Source of the DNA: Archegozetes longisetosus | Taxonomy: Eukaryota > Arthropoda > Arachnida > Sarcoptiformes > Trhypochthoniidae | Reading direction: 5' to 3' | DNA length: 64,000 bases | NCBI GenBank assembly: GCA_018873245.2 | Contig: JAEMBT020000007.1 | Coordinates: forward strand, 4,957,129-5,021,128 | In this document: piece after piece, positions 12,143 to 26,142 of the stretch | Layout of the letters: every line of letters begins with the position of its first letter | Numbering within the stretch: the stretch's first letter is position 1 | The notes under the pieces: generated by a model | Seen by the model: only the letters and a program-made list of their open reading frames with translations | What the model was told of the DNA's origin: nothing | The model's database searches: none | Made by a program: the position numbers and the translations under genes

Positions 12143-12718
12143 TAGTTCTAAACAACTGAATGTTGACTAACTTGTGGAAAATTGATTGTTATTAAACGTG
12201 AGATATAATGATTCTATTGATCAAATGTTAACTCGTTTTACTAATCAATTGAATTGGTCATTAGTTAAGTGATTGATTATGTGTTTTGTAAGTTATTCAA
12301 ATAGTTTTATAATCAAATTTATAGTTTATGATATTAAAAACAAGTTGTGATTAAAATAATGCTCAAATCTAGCATTAATTGAATAAAATTAGAATAAGAT
12401 ATGCAAATAGTCCATAATAGAAATAGTTAACAAACAAAATCGATACCAGAATGGGTTCGGCCACAAAATTGAAAAAACAGTAGCCACAAGAGAAAGTAAT
12501 AGTAGTGGTACGAGCAATTTTAGCAACAACGAATAGAGTCTTTATTGTCATTTCAAATATTTTATTATCCTATGCGTCAATACTACAACAATAATTGATA
12601 ACACATTTTCTTATCGTCAACTATTCAATCAGGTGTTATACACTTTCAACGAGTAACAAATTCGCACAAATAATAATTAATAATATTTAATAATAATATT
12701 CTAAATAACTATTTCAAA

Positions 12719-14283
12719 ATGATTTTAATTAAACTTTACTATTTATCTATGATTGTAGTAGAATTTATAATGGAAAGTACGGCTAACAACGATTGGAATT
12801 TAAGTATTAAGCAATCAATACCACTGGTAATAAATACTTGGGGTTTCACTAATGCCACACAAAAAGGTAAACAAACAATAGCGTATGCATTGCGTAACAT
12901 AATTACGTTGACATATAGCTTGGGATACTCTCGTGCAAGGCGGATCTGCTTTGGATGCCATAGAGTTCGGGTGCTCTACTTGTGAAGCTGAACAATGTGA
13001 TCATACGGTTGGATGGGGTGGAAGTCCTGATGAAAATGGAGAAACTACTCTCGATGCCATGATTATGGATGGGTTTGTTATCTATTTGTGTTTTAGTTAC
13101 AACTCTATCAAACTTTTTAAATATTTAACTCATTAGAACATATAAGCAAATGATTTTTAACTTTACAACCATTTCAAAATTATTCTGAAAAATTGTAAGA
13201 ATTAAATCAAATTTCAGTCCGACCCATGATATCGGAGCAGTTGGTTCGTTGAGGCGAGTCAAAAATGCAATATCTGTTGCCAGAAAAGTTTTGGAGAACA
13301 CAGAGCATACGTTCCTGGTCGGAGATCTCGCCACTAATTTCGCTATTCATATGGGTTTCAAAGAGGAAAGTCTTACCAGCAATTGGTCTAAAGATGCGTG
13401 GATCAAGTGGAGGCAAAATAAATGTCAGCCGAACTATTGGCGTAATGTTGAACCTGACCCTAAACAGTTTTGCGGTCCTTACAAGCCGACGCAGATTCAA
13501 TGTAAAAGTGAAAAACAAAACTTAGTTGACAGTCAAAATCACGATACTATTGGAATGGTTGCGATTGATTCCGGAGGTAGACTAGCTGTCGGTACTTCTA
13601 CTAATGGAATGATACACAAAATTCCAGGGTTTGTATTGGTGTTTAGTTAGCAAAAGCTGTCATCAACTTGTTTCCATACAATAGTTTGAGAAATATTGAA
13701 GAATAATTCATTAGAAAAACAACCATCAACTTAACTATCAGTATTTGAAATATAATTAAAATCTAATTTAACTTATTCAGTCGGGTTGGTGACAGTCCCA
13801 TTCCTGGATCTGGTGCCTATGCTGATCAAGACTATGGTGGAGCGGCTGCAACTGGTGATGGAGATGTTATCATGAGATTTCTGCCCAGGTTTACATTCAA
13901 TACTAATTTTCTAAATTAATCAATTGATCAAACAATTCTATTGTTCAGTGCATCTAAAAATACTGATCAAATGCTTAAATCATTTCCATTAGCTATCAAG
14001 CAGTCGAAAATTTGAGACAAGGAATGAAACCAACAGAAGCTGCGGAAGAAGCGATTAAAAGAATAACTAAAAAGTACCCGAAAGCTCAGGCAGCTATAGT
14101 GGTGGCAGACATTAATGGAAATTATGGTCAGTAAAAGATTGATTGATAATTGAATATTATTTTGATCTTAATGGTCATGTTTTAGGTGCTGCCTGTATTA
14201 ATATTGGGGGAGGATTTCCGTACTCTGTCTGCAATCCAACCTTAGGGAATGTGACGCAACAAAGAGTTAACTGCATTTCATGA
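12719..14283 (+). CDS. AGA: N(4)-(beta-N-acetylglucosaminyl)-L-asparaginase (aspartylglucosaminidase)
   Basis: Six exons: 12719-12866, 12919-13072, 13218-13628, 13781-13888, 13993-14126, 14186-14283; 1053 nt, 350 aa plus stop, all GT-AG and in phase. The enzyme is a lysosomal N-terminal-nucleophile hydrolase that cleaves the GlcNAc-Asn bond of glycoproteins after self-cleavage. A signal-peptide-like hydrophobic start is followed by PLVINTWGF and [13 protein letters not shown] (family N-terminal half). At residue 211 is the nucleophile Thr in [11 protein letters not shown], the autocleavage site (human Thr206). [23 protein letters not shown] and [13 protein letters not shown] are substrate-site segments. 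Length matches human AGA (346 aa). The gene is convergent with IBA57, whose stop codon lies only 83 bp downstream. Confidence 0.95.
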
Positions 14284-14316
14284 TGAAGCCTTATTTACCT
14301 ACAAATTAAGTTTCAA

Positions 14317-14322
14317 TTTATT
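14317..14322 (-). terminator. Poly(A) signal of IBA57
   Basis: TTTATT on the plus strand gives AATAAA on the minus strand, 45 nt after the IBA57 stop and 34 nt from the AGA stop of the opposite gene. Confidence 0.5.
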
Positions 14323-14366
14323 ATAGTTCTCTATCACTATGAATCAATTATACTTTTCTTCTAAAC

Positions 14367-15608
14367 TTATGGAATAACATTAAACATTGAATGAGGATAA
14401 TCAACTTCTGGTAGATAAATTTTATCGACATCTTGTGGCCACCATTCAGGCCTCCATGTCCTCATTTTGAGACCAGTTTGAGTGTGTATTAAATCATAAG
14501 ATTTCTTCGATTTTTCAGTGCTTAGCAGTGCTTTCAAATGTAAAGTAGCGATACCATCAAATCCTCTTCGATTCCTTAAGAAACCTACATTTTGCATTTT
14601 GTTTGAGCTGATCTGAGTTCGAGGTGGAGGAGAATTCTTGACTAATTGTGGTTTAGAGCAGGTGAACTCAATCGGCATAATTCGCTTTATTATTGGTTGC
14701 TTCATATAAACTTTAATTGTCTTCTCTTCCGAAGTATAAAGTCCTGGAAATTGAATAAGACTTTAAATAAAATTCCAAATCGAATCTGAACCAAACCTTT
14801 ATCAACACTGACGGCATTCAAATAATCGCCATTACATTCAAATGGAAAATAAAAACCAGACAAAAGATCGTCATATCCTTCACTGACTCCTAGTTTGTAT
14901 CGGTATGTTTGATAATGAGTTAACATCCCTTCTTCTACATGTTCGGCGGCAATATATTTGACGACGTCCTCAAACTTATTTCCTCCGATTCGAGTCAACA
15001 ACCGATAACCCAATTGAGGAATACGCGGGTCATTGACTAACTGCAAGTCATCACTGATTATCTCACTTAAGACAAAGTCATTAGAATTAATATAATTAGG
15101 ATCATATGTTTTTGGGATTATAGCCCATAAATGGATGTCGTTGACAGCCTCTACAGAAATAGATCGGTTTATATTATATCCCGTTAAGAGTCGTCGCAGA
15201 GCATTGGCCAGAAATGAGTCAACCTTTGGAAGAATAGAACAAAGAATAAATAGAATGATTAGTTGAAGAGTTTATTACCTCTAATATGATTTCTCCTTCA
15301 CTTAAGAGTTTTCCTTTATATATAATTAAATCACATAAGACTTTTCCCAAAGCGGATAACATGAAGGCATAGATACAACTTCTTTGCGGCACTTCCTCAC
15401 CGTTCAACAGATGTCTCATGTCGTTAGAGATGAGTGATTGTAAATAAATGAAACTACCACGACCTGAGACTCGGATCAATTTCTTATTCGTTAACTTAAT
15501 CGCATAAAAATGTGATTTTCGAAAATGGCAATAACTTGCGATTGGATTCAGTTTTGATGATAATAAACGTGAAGACATTCTCGTTACGGACATTGTTATT
15601 GTTTGCAT
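14367..15608 (-). CDS. IBA57: Mitochondrial Fe-S cluster assembly factor IBA57 / CAF17
   Basis: Three exons (minus): 15608-15279, 15223-14797, 14743-14367; 1134 nt, 377 aa plus stop (human IBA57 356 aa). The start is taken as the ATG at 15608, giving a basic, Ser/Thr-rich presequence fitting mitochondrial import; a second ATG (15593) follows closely. The N-terminal half carries IRVSGRGSFIYLQSLISNDM (YgfZ/GcvT-like fold); the middle has DPRIPQLGYRLLTRI and LGVSEGYDDL; the C-terminus ends with RTWRPEWWPQ, like the PDWWP end of animal IBA57. IBA57 works with ISCA1/ISCA2 in [4Fe-4S] maturation. Oddity: the family signature KGCYxGQE is read here as KGLYTSEE across the exon 2/3 junction, so the conserved Cys and Gln are missing (see findings). 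Head to head with PGM. Confidence 0.85.
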
Positions 15609-16111
15609 TTTTGTAATCAAATTGATTGAGTTGTTAATGAGGTTATTTTGATAGATTAATACTTTTAAAAACTTAATTTTTTGAACAAAACATTGTGATC
15701 TGTTATGAAAATACTAATATAAATCACTGATCACGTGACACACGCGTTGAATTCAATTCAAACTCAAAGTAAATACTCAATACTCTTCCATCAATTATCA
15801 ATTGATGTGTTTCTAGATTTCTTCAAATAAGATTTAAAGAAAAACTGGAAAATATTGTTTAAATCTAGGAACATATACTTTGATCAAACTAATAGTTGCA
15901 ACGATCAAAGTATGAAAAGGACTGACAACGAGAATTTACTGTTAGTAAAAAGGGCGGAGTATCAATCAAAGAGACGATTTAAAGGGCACATATAGCAAAG
16001 GAAGCCCATTGAAGGCCAGCATTTATTTTACAGTTACATTCGTGACAGTCGTTTGATTTACTTTAAAATCTGAATTTTGTTGTAAAACTAACAAAACGAT
16101 TGAAGCGAATA
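15609..16111. promoter_or_regulatory. Shared upstream region of IBA57 and PGM with CACGTG E-box
   Basis: About 500 bp separates the divergent start codons. It contains the palindromic E-box core CACGTG within tcacgtgaca at about 15732-15741 (bHLH-ZIP type site), and a hairpin-forming inverted repeat (atactttgatc...gatcaaagtat) at about 15877-15915. A bidirectional promoter is inferred from arrangement only; no core promoter element could be fixed. Confidence 0.35.
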
Positions 16112-18108
<1,997 letters not shown>

Positions 18109-18275
18109 GAGCTTATCATGACAATTGTTTTTACTTACTTATGCCAATCTTTATCAAAATTTGTTTTTATTTTTAACTAAACTAATATAATTATGAAGTT
18201 TGTTCTTTATTTTTCAAATCATGTTACGAAAAGTTTATTGGTGTTTAGGAGTTAGAAAACCAAAATTCTAGCTTT

Positions 18276-18281
18276 AATAAA
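18276..18281 (+). terminator. Poly(A) signal of PGM
   Basis: Canonical AATAAA about 170 nt after the PGM stop codon. Confidence 0.6.
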
Positions 18282-19008
18282 GTATAATTTAATGAATTTA
18301 GAAATTTTGCTGAGTTTTATTTACATGTTCTTGTTTATTCTGAGTATTTGTTCTTATGCGAGATTAAGTTATATAAGGAAAACTAAATCCGTTAGACTTA
18401 TACTGTATGAACTAACGTTCTCAGAGGTTTATCAAAATCCAGGCTTCTGTTTGATTGAACTGTTGAAATCTGTAGTAATGTGAATATTGTGCGCGAGATA
18501 TCCTAGGATTATCTGTTCCTTCTATGCGGAATCTCTAATCTAATTGTTTTGGCACGAACTCATCAATAATACCTGATAATCTAGTCTTTCATAAAACCAC
18601 TTAACTTATGCTTGAAAATAGCGAGATTTAACACAATCTAAACCTAGCTAAAACTTACTCATTATTCAATGATAGGAACTCGTGCGCCAACATTTATATC
18701 GCAGATTTCTTATTAGAGTCAAGACTAACTTTATGTCAGGTCATCAGAGTAAAAGTTAGTCAAAACCTTTTTATAGTTATCTTTAGCAACCTTGGCAATA
18801 AGTTATGATTAGTAGAATCGGTGAGTGAGAGTCTGATTTTGAACTTTTCATTAATAAAATTCAACATAAGAGAGAACAATAATAAAAGGAGTATTTAGTG
18901 ATCGTAGTAATCACTTGTATCGGGATTATATGTTTAATCTAGAAAGATGAACTCTTTGAACACGATTTTTGTGAAATCCATAATAAATGATGAATAAAAG
19001 CTAATCTA

Positions 19009-19217
19009 CAGCCAATTTCAGTTGTATTTCCAACCTTTGCATTGCTATTTCCACATTTAAGTTTATTTTGATTTCTTATTTTCACATGGGTTTTAACAAT
19101 TTTGTTTTGTATCACGTTTTAAACAAATTGTGTTATATTCAAAATCTATCATTAAAATGGAAGTACTGCCCACTGGAAATACAACGCAAAGGTTGGAAAT
19201 ACAAGTGAAATTGGCTG
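19009..19217. mobile_element. MITE with 44-bp inverted repeats starting CAGCCAATTTCA
   Basis: Left arm 19009-19052 begins cagccaatttcagttgtatt; the right arm 19174-19217 is its reverse complement with only about three mismatches (ends gtgaaattggctg). The spacer is about 120 bp. No ORF. The family is not assigned. Confidence 0.75.
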
Positions 19218-19400
19218 CAACAACTATTGATTAGTGAATGCAATTGTGAAATTGTTTAGAAATGATTTTCTTGTTTGACTTAGTTGGAAAGCATTACTAA
19301 ACTTTTATATGGTGAAGACCCCATACGAGTTGACCAGTTATCTAGCCTCTGATTTCTTACAATACAAAGACTTAGTAATAGACAAACTTGATATACATGT

Positions 19401-19774
19401 AGTACGGTTATGTCAGAATAAATTGTGCCAGTCAAACAAAGTTAACTAGAAAGGGATTCAATTTCAACTTAATTAAGTCTATTAACTTAAGCCAAATAAA
19501 ACTTGTCTTCTATCAATAGTTAATTTCTGCTTAATTGCAAAAATGCTTACAAATAGCTGATTATCAAGTGATAAAATGCTTTTGTTAGTCATTTCTTGTA
19601 TATTAGTCATAACTGACTTTTTTCATTGGAGGTTGTAAAGTTTTGGCTCTGATTGAACTTTCAAAAACCTTTATTTCTCTGATATTATATACTCAGTGTT
19701 TTTTAATGAGAAAAACCATTTTTAATTGTCTATCAGCAACTGACTGGTAGAATTTATTCTGACATAACTGTACT
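19401..19774. mobile_element. MITE-like inverted-repeat element (374 bp)
   Basis: The left arm agtacggttatgtcagaata (continuing aattgtgccagtc) is mirrored by gaatttattctgacataact (continuing gtact) at the right. The arms are about 35-40 bp with a few mismatches. Non-coding centre. Borders approximate. Confidence 0.6.
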
Positions 19775-21032
19775 TTTTCGTACGAAACCACAATTATGTC
19801 AAACATCAATTTTGGAAAAAACAAATTAATGCGTTACTTATAAACGGTTATAAGACTACTATTGCATTAATATGACGTGAACTTATACTTTCACACTTGA
19901 CCTCAGATTAGAAACTATTTTTGGAAAATAGGTAACTTCAAAGTGAATCTCAAGCTGGACAAATGCCTACATATGTTGCGAACACTAGACGGAGTCTTAT
20001 GTATCATTCGATACAAATAGCATCACAACAACTAATACCATAGAAAGCAATGTTCTAAACGCTGTTGAGATGCTATACAATAGTTTTAGCCCCAAATGAT
20101 TCACAGCAATAGTTGTGATTGATTTTTGTTTCCATAGCGATATACGGTACAAATGGATGTCTTTTTATGACTAAGTTTGTTAGTAAATCAGTTTTTATTC
20201 GAAACAAAACAACATTAATTTGAATTAAATTAAAAATTATAATTCATTGAAAAGTAGCCATCAACATTTTGAGTCTGAGAGTCATAAGATGCATGATTCA
20301 ATAGTTGTCTAGATTGAGATGTGATTTCATTGAATCATATACAGCGATATGTTTTTGTAAATCAATTAATCAAAAATGATTTGTTTCGAATATTCATAAC
20401 ATGATTTCTGATTAAGTGTTGCGCTATTGCTACATAAAAAATAATTGATTTGATTGTATAATAAGCACACAATCTAGAGTTGAATGAAAAAATAACTGAA
20501 TTATAAGAAATGGAAGCACAGATTATAACAATGTTTGAAAAATTGATTATCAATCCGTCTAATAGTGTTATCTCTTTCTACAAATGGTGCAACAAATTTG
20601 CGGGTAAATAGGAGTTTACACTTTTTACATTTTTCTATTAATCGCATGACTATCTAACTGAAAATTAAACTCAAGCTTCAGCTATACTTATTTTACTCCA
20701 TCTCATATACATTTATCAAACTTAATTTCAATTTTACCTCTATTTATGCTAACAAATTCAATTTGAACATCTCGTCAAATCAAATTCTGAGAGAGTGTAG
20801 GTTTAAATCTTAACAATTTGAATTTGATTGAGAAACAACGGTTCTGTTTATAAATGAATAATATATACAATACTATTCAAGAAACAATCTGAACAAAATA
20901 AGATATGTATTAAGATGTATAACGTTCAAACATTGTATTCAACGACTGACTGTACAGAACAATATATCCATTTTGATTATTATCATTTTGATCAGTCATT
21001 TGGAACTGAATCAGTGCTATCAATTGAAGTAA

Positions 21033-21702
21033 AGGCTCCTCTTTGTTTGATCAAAATACATTTGATCAAAACCCCTGTTTAACTACCCTGAGAGTGAATT
21101 GAGCCCTGTATTCAATAATGAATTACTCTGATTTGAAATACCCATTTATGACATTTTCTAGGAGTTACTCAAATAAAACTAGTATGATATACTTGCAAAT
21201 TTTATTTTTGCATCTGTAATAATCTTTATCTTTATATGAACTATACTTTTGGTAAATATAATTATCAACAATTGCTGAATCAATTGATTTAGTAGACTTG
21301 ATAAAATAAAGCGAAGCATTCATTATAATTGAGAAAAATCACCAATTTGTCAATGAAGTTATTTGACTGAAAACTAACATGAATGAAAGTTATATGAGGT
21401 TTTATTGTTTAAATACTAGTTATTTAAAAATAATCTGTGAAAGTCACGTAGTTTCTATTCTTTAGGGACAGCTCTGGTATTTAATCTAAGATTTCTTTAA
21501 TCTCTGAAACACAACATGTTATTTCGTGATTATTCATTAATCTCACAAATTAAATCTGAATCCAGTTGAGAGTTTAGTTTATTTTTGAGTTTGAAAACGG
21601 GAAAATTTTTTGAGAATAAACAATTTAGGGGATTGGAAACAGAGTTTAATTTTGATCAAATGAATTTTGATCATGTGAATTTTGATCAAACGAAGTGCTC
21701 CC
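21033..21702. mobile_element. Inverted-repeat element with TTTGATCAAAAT motifs
   Basis: The left arm (about 21034-21088) has ggctcctctttg followed by two TTTGATCAAAA motifs. The right arm (about 21640-21702), read in reverse complement, has gggagcacttcg followed by three such motifs and a similar inner end (aaactctgttt). The motif itself is palindromic (TTGATCAA). Non-coding interior of about 560 bp. Confidence 0.5.
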
Positions 21703-23199
21703 GAAGTGAATACACAATTTTCTATTTAATAATTAATAACAATTAAAATCCGTTGGGAACAACTTAGTCTTATCTTCTATAATTCAATAATTAGACATTT
21801 TATTAATTAATTAAATATATTTTACTCAAAATATGCCTCTTGAGCTATTAATCTGTATATTATTGGAGTTTATCTTGACTGATGATTGAACTTATCGATG
21901 GTTAAAGTTTTTGCAAAAATCAGTTTTAAATTGAACAGTGCTACTTGTTCGCTCGAAAAATACTTAAATTCGGAACTATGGTCATACATCTAAATCAAAA
22001 TTAAGGGGATTGTCAAATAATCAAATTTATTTCTTCATATTTTAATAGCTTTAAACTTTTATCACAAAGGCTTATCGATTAAACTCTTGACAACAATTTC
22101 TTATTACCAATATTCATAAAAAAGTTTGTTTACTTAGTAAACTCTTATCGCCTAATATTGTTTCTATCAATTTTATACCTCTCTCTCTCTCTCAAAAATC
22201 TACTCCATACGCATCATTTCCGGACTTTCCCAAACATATTTGAAGGAAACAAGCAGTAGTCAGTCACTTGTTACGAATGTAAACAGATAAGTATAAATCT
22301 TAGAAGTTTGTTCAGAAAATTGTTCAGACTATTGTTTGGTGAATAGTATCGTCGACAGGTAAAAGTTGTGTATTTATCACTCCTAAAAAGATTCAGAAGA
22401 GCTGATAAACTTTAGGGTGAGATAACTCATTGAGATTTGTGTTAAGTATATTGAGATTAATCAATAAATGCATTCTTAATAACCAGTTTAGAACTTTTCA
22501 ATGATAAATTTTGAATTATGTTAATGTAAAGATTTAACAAAATAGTCGAAAGTTTTCAACATTTGAAGATAACACGTTTTTGTCATTCCTTTAAAAATAT
22601 GTTATCAATTCGATTTAAAAATACCAAATCAGATACTAAAATCATTCGAATGAGTCATAATTTGATGTTTCATCAAAATTATTTTATAGGTTTGATCAGT
22701 ATTTTGGTCCTATGACTGATTGATTGTCACTACTAATGTTAAATTGACTTTTGCTGTGAATGACACTAAGATACTGATCACGTTTATCAAGGACTAACTT
22801 ATTATTGTTTGAATTTATGTCTCGTCCCTTTATCTTATCCAAACGCATCGGGGATTAATCCAGGATCAATGCATACAACTATTGTCTGTGGATTGTACAG
22901 CATAGAAAGTTTAGTGATTAAGAATTAGAACATAGGCTACATTTTTCTTTAGCAAGCTTTTAGCTTAGTTTCGAGGTTCTTCAACTCAATGTAATCTCAT
23001 ATAACACATAAATAATTACATAAAAAACACAGCTACAAATCTTAAGCGTAGTATTTATCACATGATAATTACTTGGTATGGGAATAGTACAACCTTAGAG
23101 TATTGAGATATATTCTCATTAAATTATTAATAAGAATTGATAATTATAACTAATTGATTTTCTTATAGGTCATGTAGAGTGATTTCTACTAGATTTTAG

Positions 23200-23365
23200 T
23201 ACTGCGATCTGCAATTGCTGTTAATCAGACACTCGAAATAGTACTGCAGTTTCAATACACGCAAATTTTGTTTTTAAACCAAAACAATAGAATAACTAAA
23301 GTTTTATGTTTTGAAACAAAGAGCTATTTCGAGTGTCTGATTAATAGCAATTGCAGTTCGCAGTA
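23200..23365. mobile_element. MITE with 42-bp near-perfect inverted repeats
   Basis: Left arm 23200-23241 begins tactgcgatctgcaattgct; right arm 23324-23365 is its reverse complement with two mismatches. The loop is 82 bp. The two arms would form a strong hairpin in RNA. It lies about 500 bp upstream of the first recognised ELOVL exon. Confidence 0.75.
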
Positions 23366-23869
23366 CAATAATCCATAAAACAGCATTTTAGATACCAGAT
23401 AGATATAAGAAAAACAACCTAAATATAGTAATTCTATAAATGTCTAAAGACACTTGAAAAATATGGTCGGATCATTGATATTATGACCTATCTCCGATTG
23501 AAATAACATTACCAGATACATCTGTATAGCATTGACTCGACTATATATTGTAGAAGTGAAACAATGTTGTTAATACCAAACACGTGCTAGCTTTAGTCTA
23601 AAAGCGTTGTTTTTAAACGCGATTCGGAGTAATGCGTGGGTTTAGAGTTGATTCGAGTCAAATTTAATAACTTGAGTATATTTTGCATGAAAAGGAAAGA
23701 AAAGGACTTTTTCGATTTTAAAGAAGGAGTATTTTTGCTCACAATAAGTAGCTATTCATGTAAAAATAACAAATAAAAAGATTTAATTGCAAGCGTATCC
23801 GTTGTGTAGTGTGCTAATATTTCATAGCTGAAATCAAATTTCTCTAATCTTAAAATTCTCGGAATACAG

Positions 23870-26142
23870 ATCCGCGAGTGGAAAATTGGTTTTTAATGAG
23901 TTCTCCGTTTTCAACATTACTGATAGTAACGCTATATTTCACAGCAGTCAGGTTGGGACCAATTTCTATGAAAGATAGACAGGCATTTAAACTGAAGTGG
24001 TTTTTGATTGCTTATAATTTTGGTGTCACTATTCTTAATGGATGGATGGCTTTGGAAGTATGAATTTTGACTAAATACCTCATTATATAATATAATTATT
24101 TCTAAAAAAACGTTATATATGAACAGTTTTAATAGAAGTTTGTTTCGCAAATTAACTTATCAAAAACAGAGACCATTTTAATTTTGATTATATATTCCCA
24201 AAGGGTGTTAGTTATTTTGATAAGCTTTATATTTGTTTAGGCTTCATAATTAGATAATTCTTGGAATACTTGATTTCATCCTCACTACTCTACTACAGTT
24301 GAAAACTCATATAATTGCTCCTCATTTCATTTGAATTGAGCATTAATTATATGAATCTGGCTTGATTGAAAATCAACAAGTTTTAGTTGATTTTATCTAA
24401 GGCTTTATATGAAAATGATAACCACTTTAATTAAACCTATAATGCCCGGAATAGTCACTTATGAACTAGAGAACAAAGTAGTGAGAATTTTTTTACATAA
24501 ACACTAAGCTGTTGAGCACCAAAAACGTTTTATAATAATCTATTAGTTCTAAATAGAGGTAACTGTATTGTACTTTTTTCAATAGCTATTGTATTGTGGC
24601 ATTAAAAGGCAATACAACTTTATATGTCAACTCGTAGATACTTCTGATGATGAATATGAAGTTAGAGTGAGTATAACTATTCTCTCTCCAGATAAATGAC
24701 AATAATTGCAAGTAATCGAAATAATTTTTAATTTTAGCTTAAAGTTATTCACATTATATACAGAATTAATGAAAAGAATATGAAATTTTGATTAACTTAA
24801 GAATGAATCAAACTAGAATATAAGCCGAAATAAATCACTAGAAGTGTAATAGAGAAATGGTTTTTGAATTTATTTGACTTGAAGATAGCACGAGCGATAT
24901 GGTGGTACTATTTTTCGAAGTGCATTGAACTGATGGACACATTGTTCTTTATATTACGTAAAAAAGAAAACCAGTTGACGTTTTTGCACATATACCATCA
25001 CTCAACAATGTTCGTATTCTGGTGGGTCGGTGCCAAGTTTGTTCCTGGAGGCTCCGCACTCACCGGTGCAATGGTTAACTGTTTTGTTCATGTTGTTATG
25101 TATTCCTATTATGGACTGGCAGCTATCGGACCATCAATTAGTAAATATCTTTGGTGGAAGAAGTACTTGACTATTCTACAACTCGTGAGTTTATTGATAT
25201 TTTCACTTTTGAATACTTTGCTAGTCGTGAGGAATAGATCCGTTGAGTCCTATGGAGTCCTTACCAATTGAAATAACATTTCAGATAAGACTTGATAGGA
25301 CTCACTCGACGAATAGCGGAAAAACCGTTTGATCGATCCATCGAATACTCTGGATTGAATATTATAATTGTTTCCGTTCGTTCTTTGTATCTAAGAACTG
25401 CGTACCAGTGATATATTGAATTAATTGAATCATTTCAGATGCAGTTTACAACTGGCGTGGTTTTAGGCATGAATGCAATAATAACTAATTGTCAATTCAC
25501 ACGTTGGATGCAATATGTGTTTGTTGCCTATGCCTTCTCTTTCATTGTCTTGTTTGGGAAATTTTATCAAAACACTTATGGTCATAAAGAAAAGGTATTG
25601 TAATCCAATTCAATTACAGTTAAGCTCATTTGAACTAACTTTTTTTTCTTTTCAACTAATCCACTCAAATGGAATTTGATGTTAAAGTATGTCATATTTT
25701 TCTCATTTATTCTCTCTTACATTAAATCAATTGAGAATCGTGTCAATTATTTAATTAAACTTTTATATGAGTTATTACTCTCAATAATATTTGTTTCATA
25801 TCCATAAGTATAAGACTATCCCGGATTCTAACATTTATCAAAGATATTAGGATTTTGATCTATCATAAGATTTGTGATAGAGAGTATTGACATTTAATTT
25901 CTGCTCATATGAGTCTATAAATCCTATTATATCGAATAAAAGCTGACGGTCGCTTATCTGCCTCTAAGCGTTATGATTTAGTATTTTCCAGCATTCACTA
26001 TAGATTTTAGTCCAACAATTTATAAATTTTTCAGTTATGGTTGATTTTAATTTTCGACTCAGTGGAGAAGCCAGAAATTTCGATTAAGATGCACAAAGCC
26101 GAAATTCAGAGTGAGGATATAGACCATGTAGGTTTTGATTAA
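23870..26142 (+). CDS. Elongation of very long chain fatty acids protein (ELOVL), 5' end missing
   Basis: Exons read: 23870-24057, 24586-24666, 24885-25184, 25439-25594, and a last exon at about 26035-26142. The product is an ER multi-pass enzyme of the GNS1/SUR4 family that condenses malonyl-CoA with acyl-CoA. Landmarks: [13 protein letters not shown] at the start, [37 protein letters not shown], the catalytic His box [10 protein letters not shown] (HxxHH), then [31 protein letters not shown], and a last membrane segment [17 protein letters not shown]. The first exon here starts with two bases of a split codon, so at least one upstream coding exon with the ATG was missed. The last exon is ambiguous: acceptor 26034 gives a tail ending VGFD (stop 26140-26142); acceptor 26062 gives a basic tail ending FRVRI (stop 26120-26122). 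Insect/mite ELOVL1/7-like is likeliest. Confidence 0.88.

Larger units (their letters stand above)
18109..23869. other. Intergenic region between PGM and ELOVL
   Basis: The PGM poly(A) signal AATAAA is at 18276-18281. Beyond it no exon was recognised. Four inverted-repeat elements (19009-19217, 19401-19774, 21033-21702, 23200-23365) and a short CT tract near 22179-22193 are present. The stretch 22255-22360 contains TCAGTC-like sequence and a possible donor (gtcgacag|gtaaaag at 22359), which could be a 5' UTR exon of the ELOVL gene; unproven. Confidence 0.4.

Noticed and set aside
13207..13525. Several ORFs overlapping AGA exon 3 in other frames
   Set aside because: Shadows; only the frame with HDTIGM and the joined exons is homologous to a known family.
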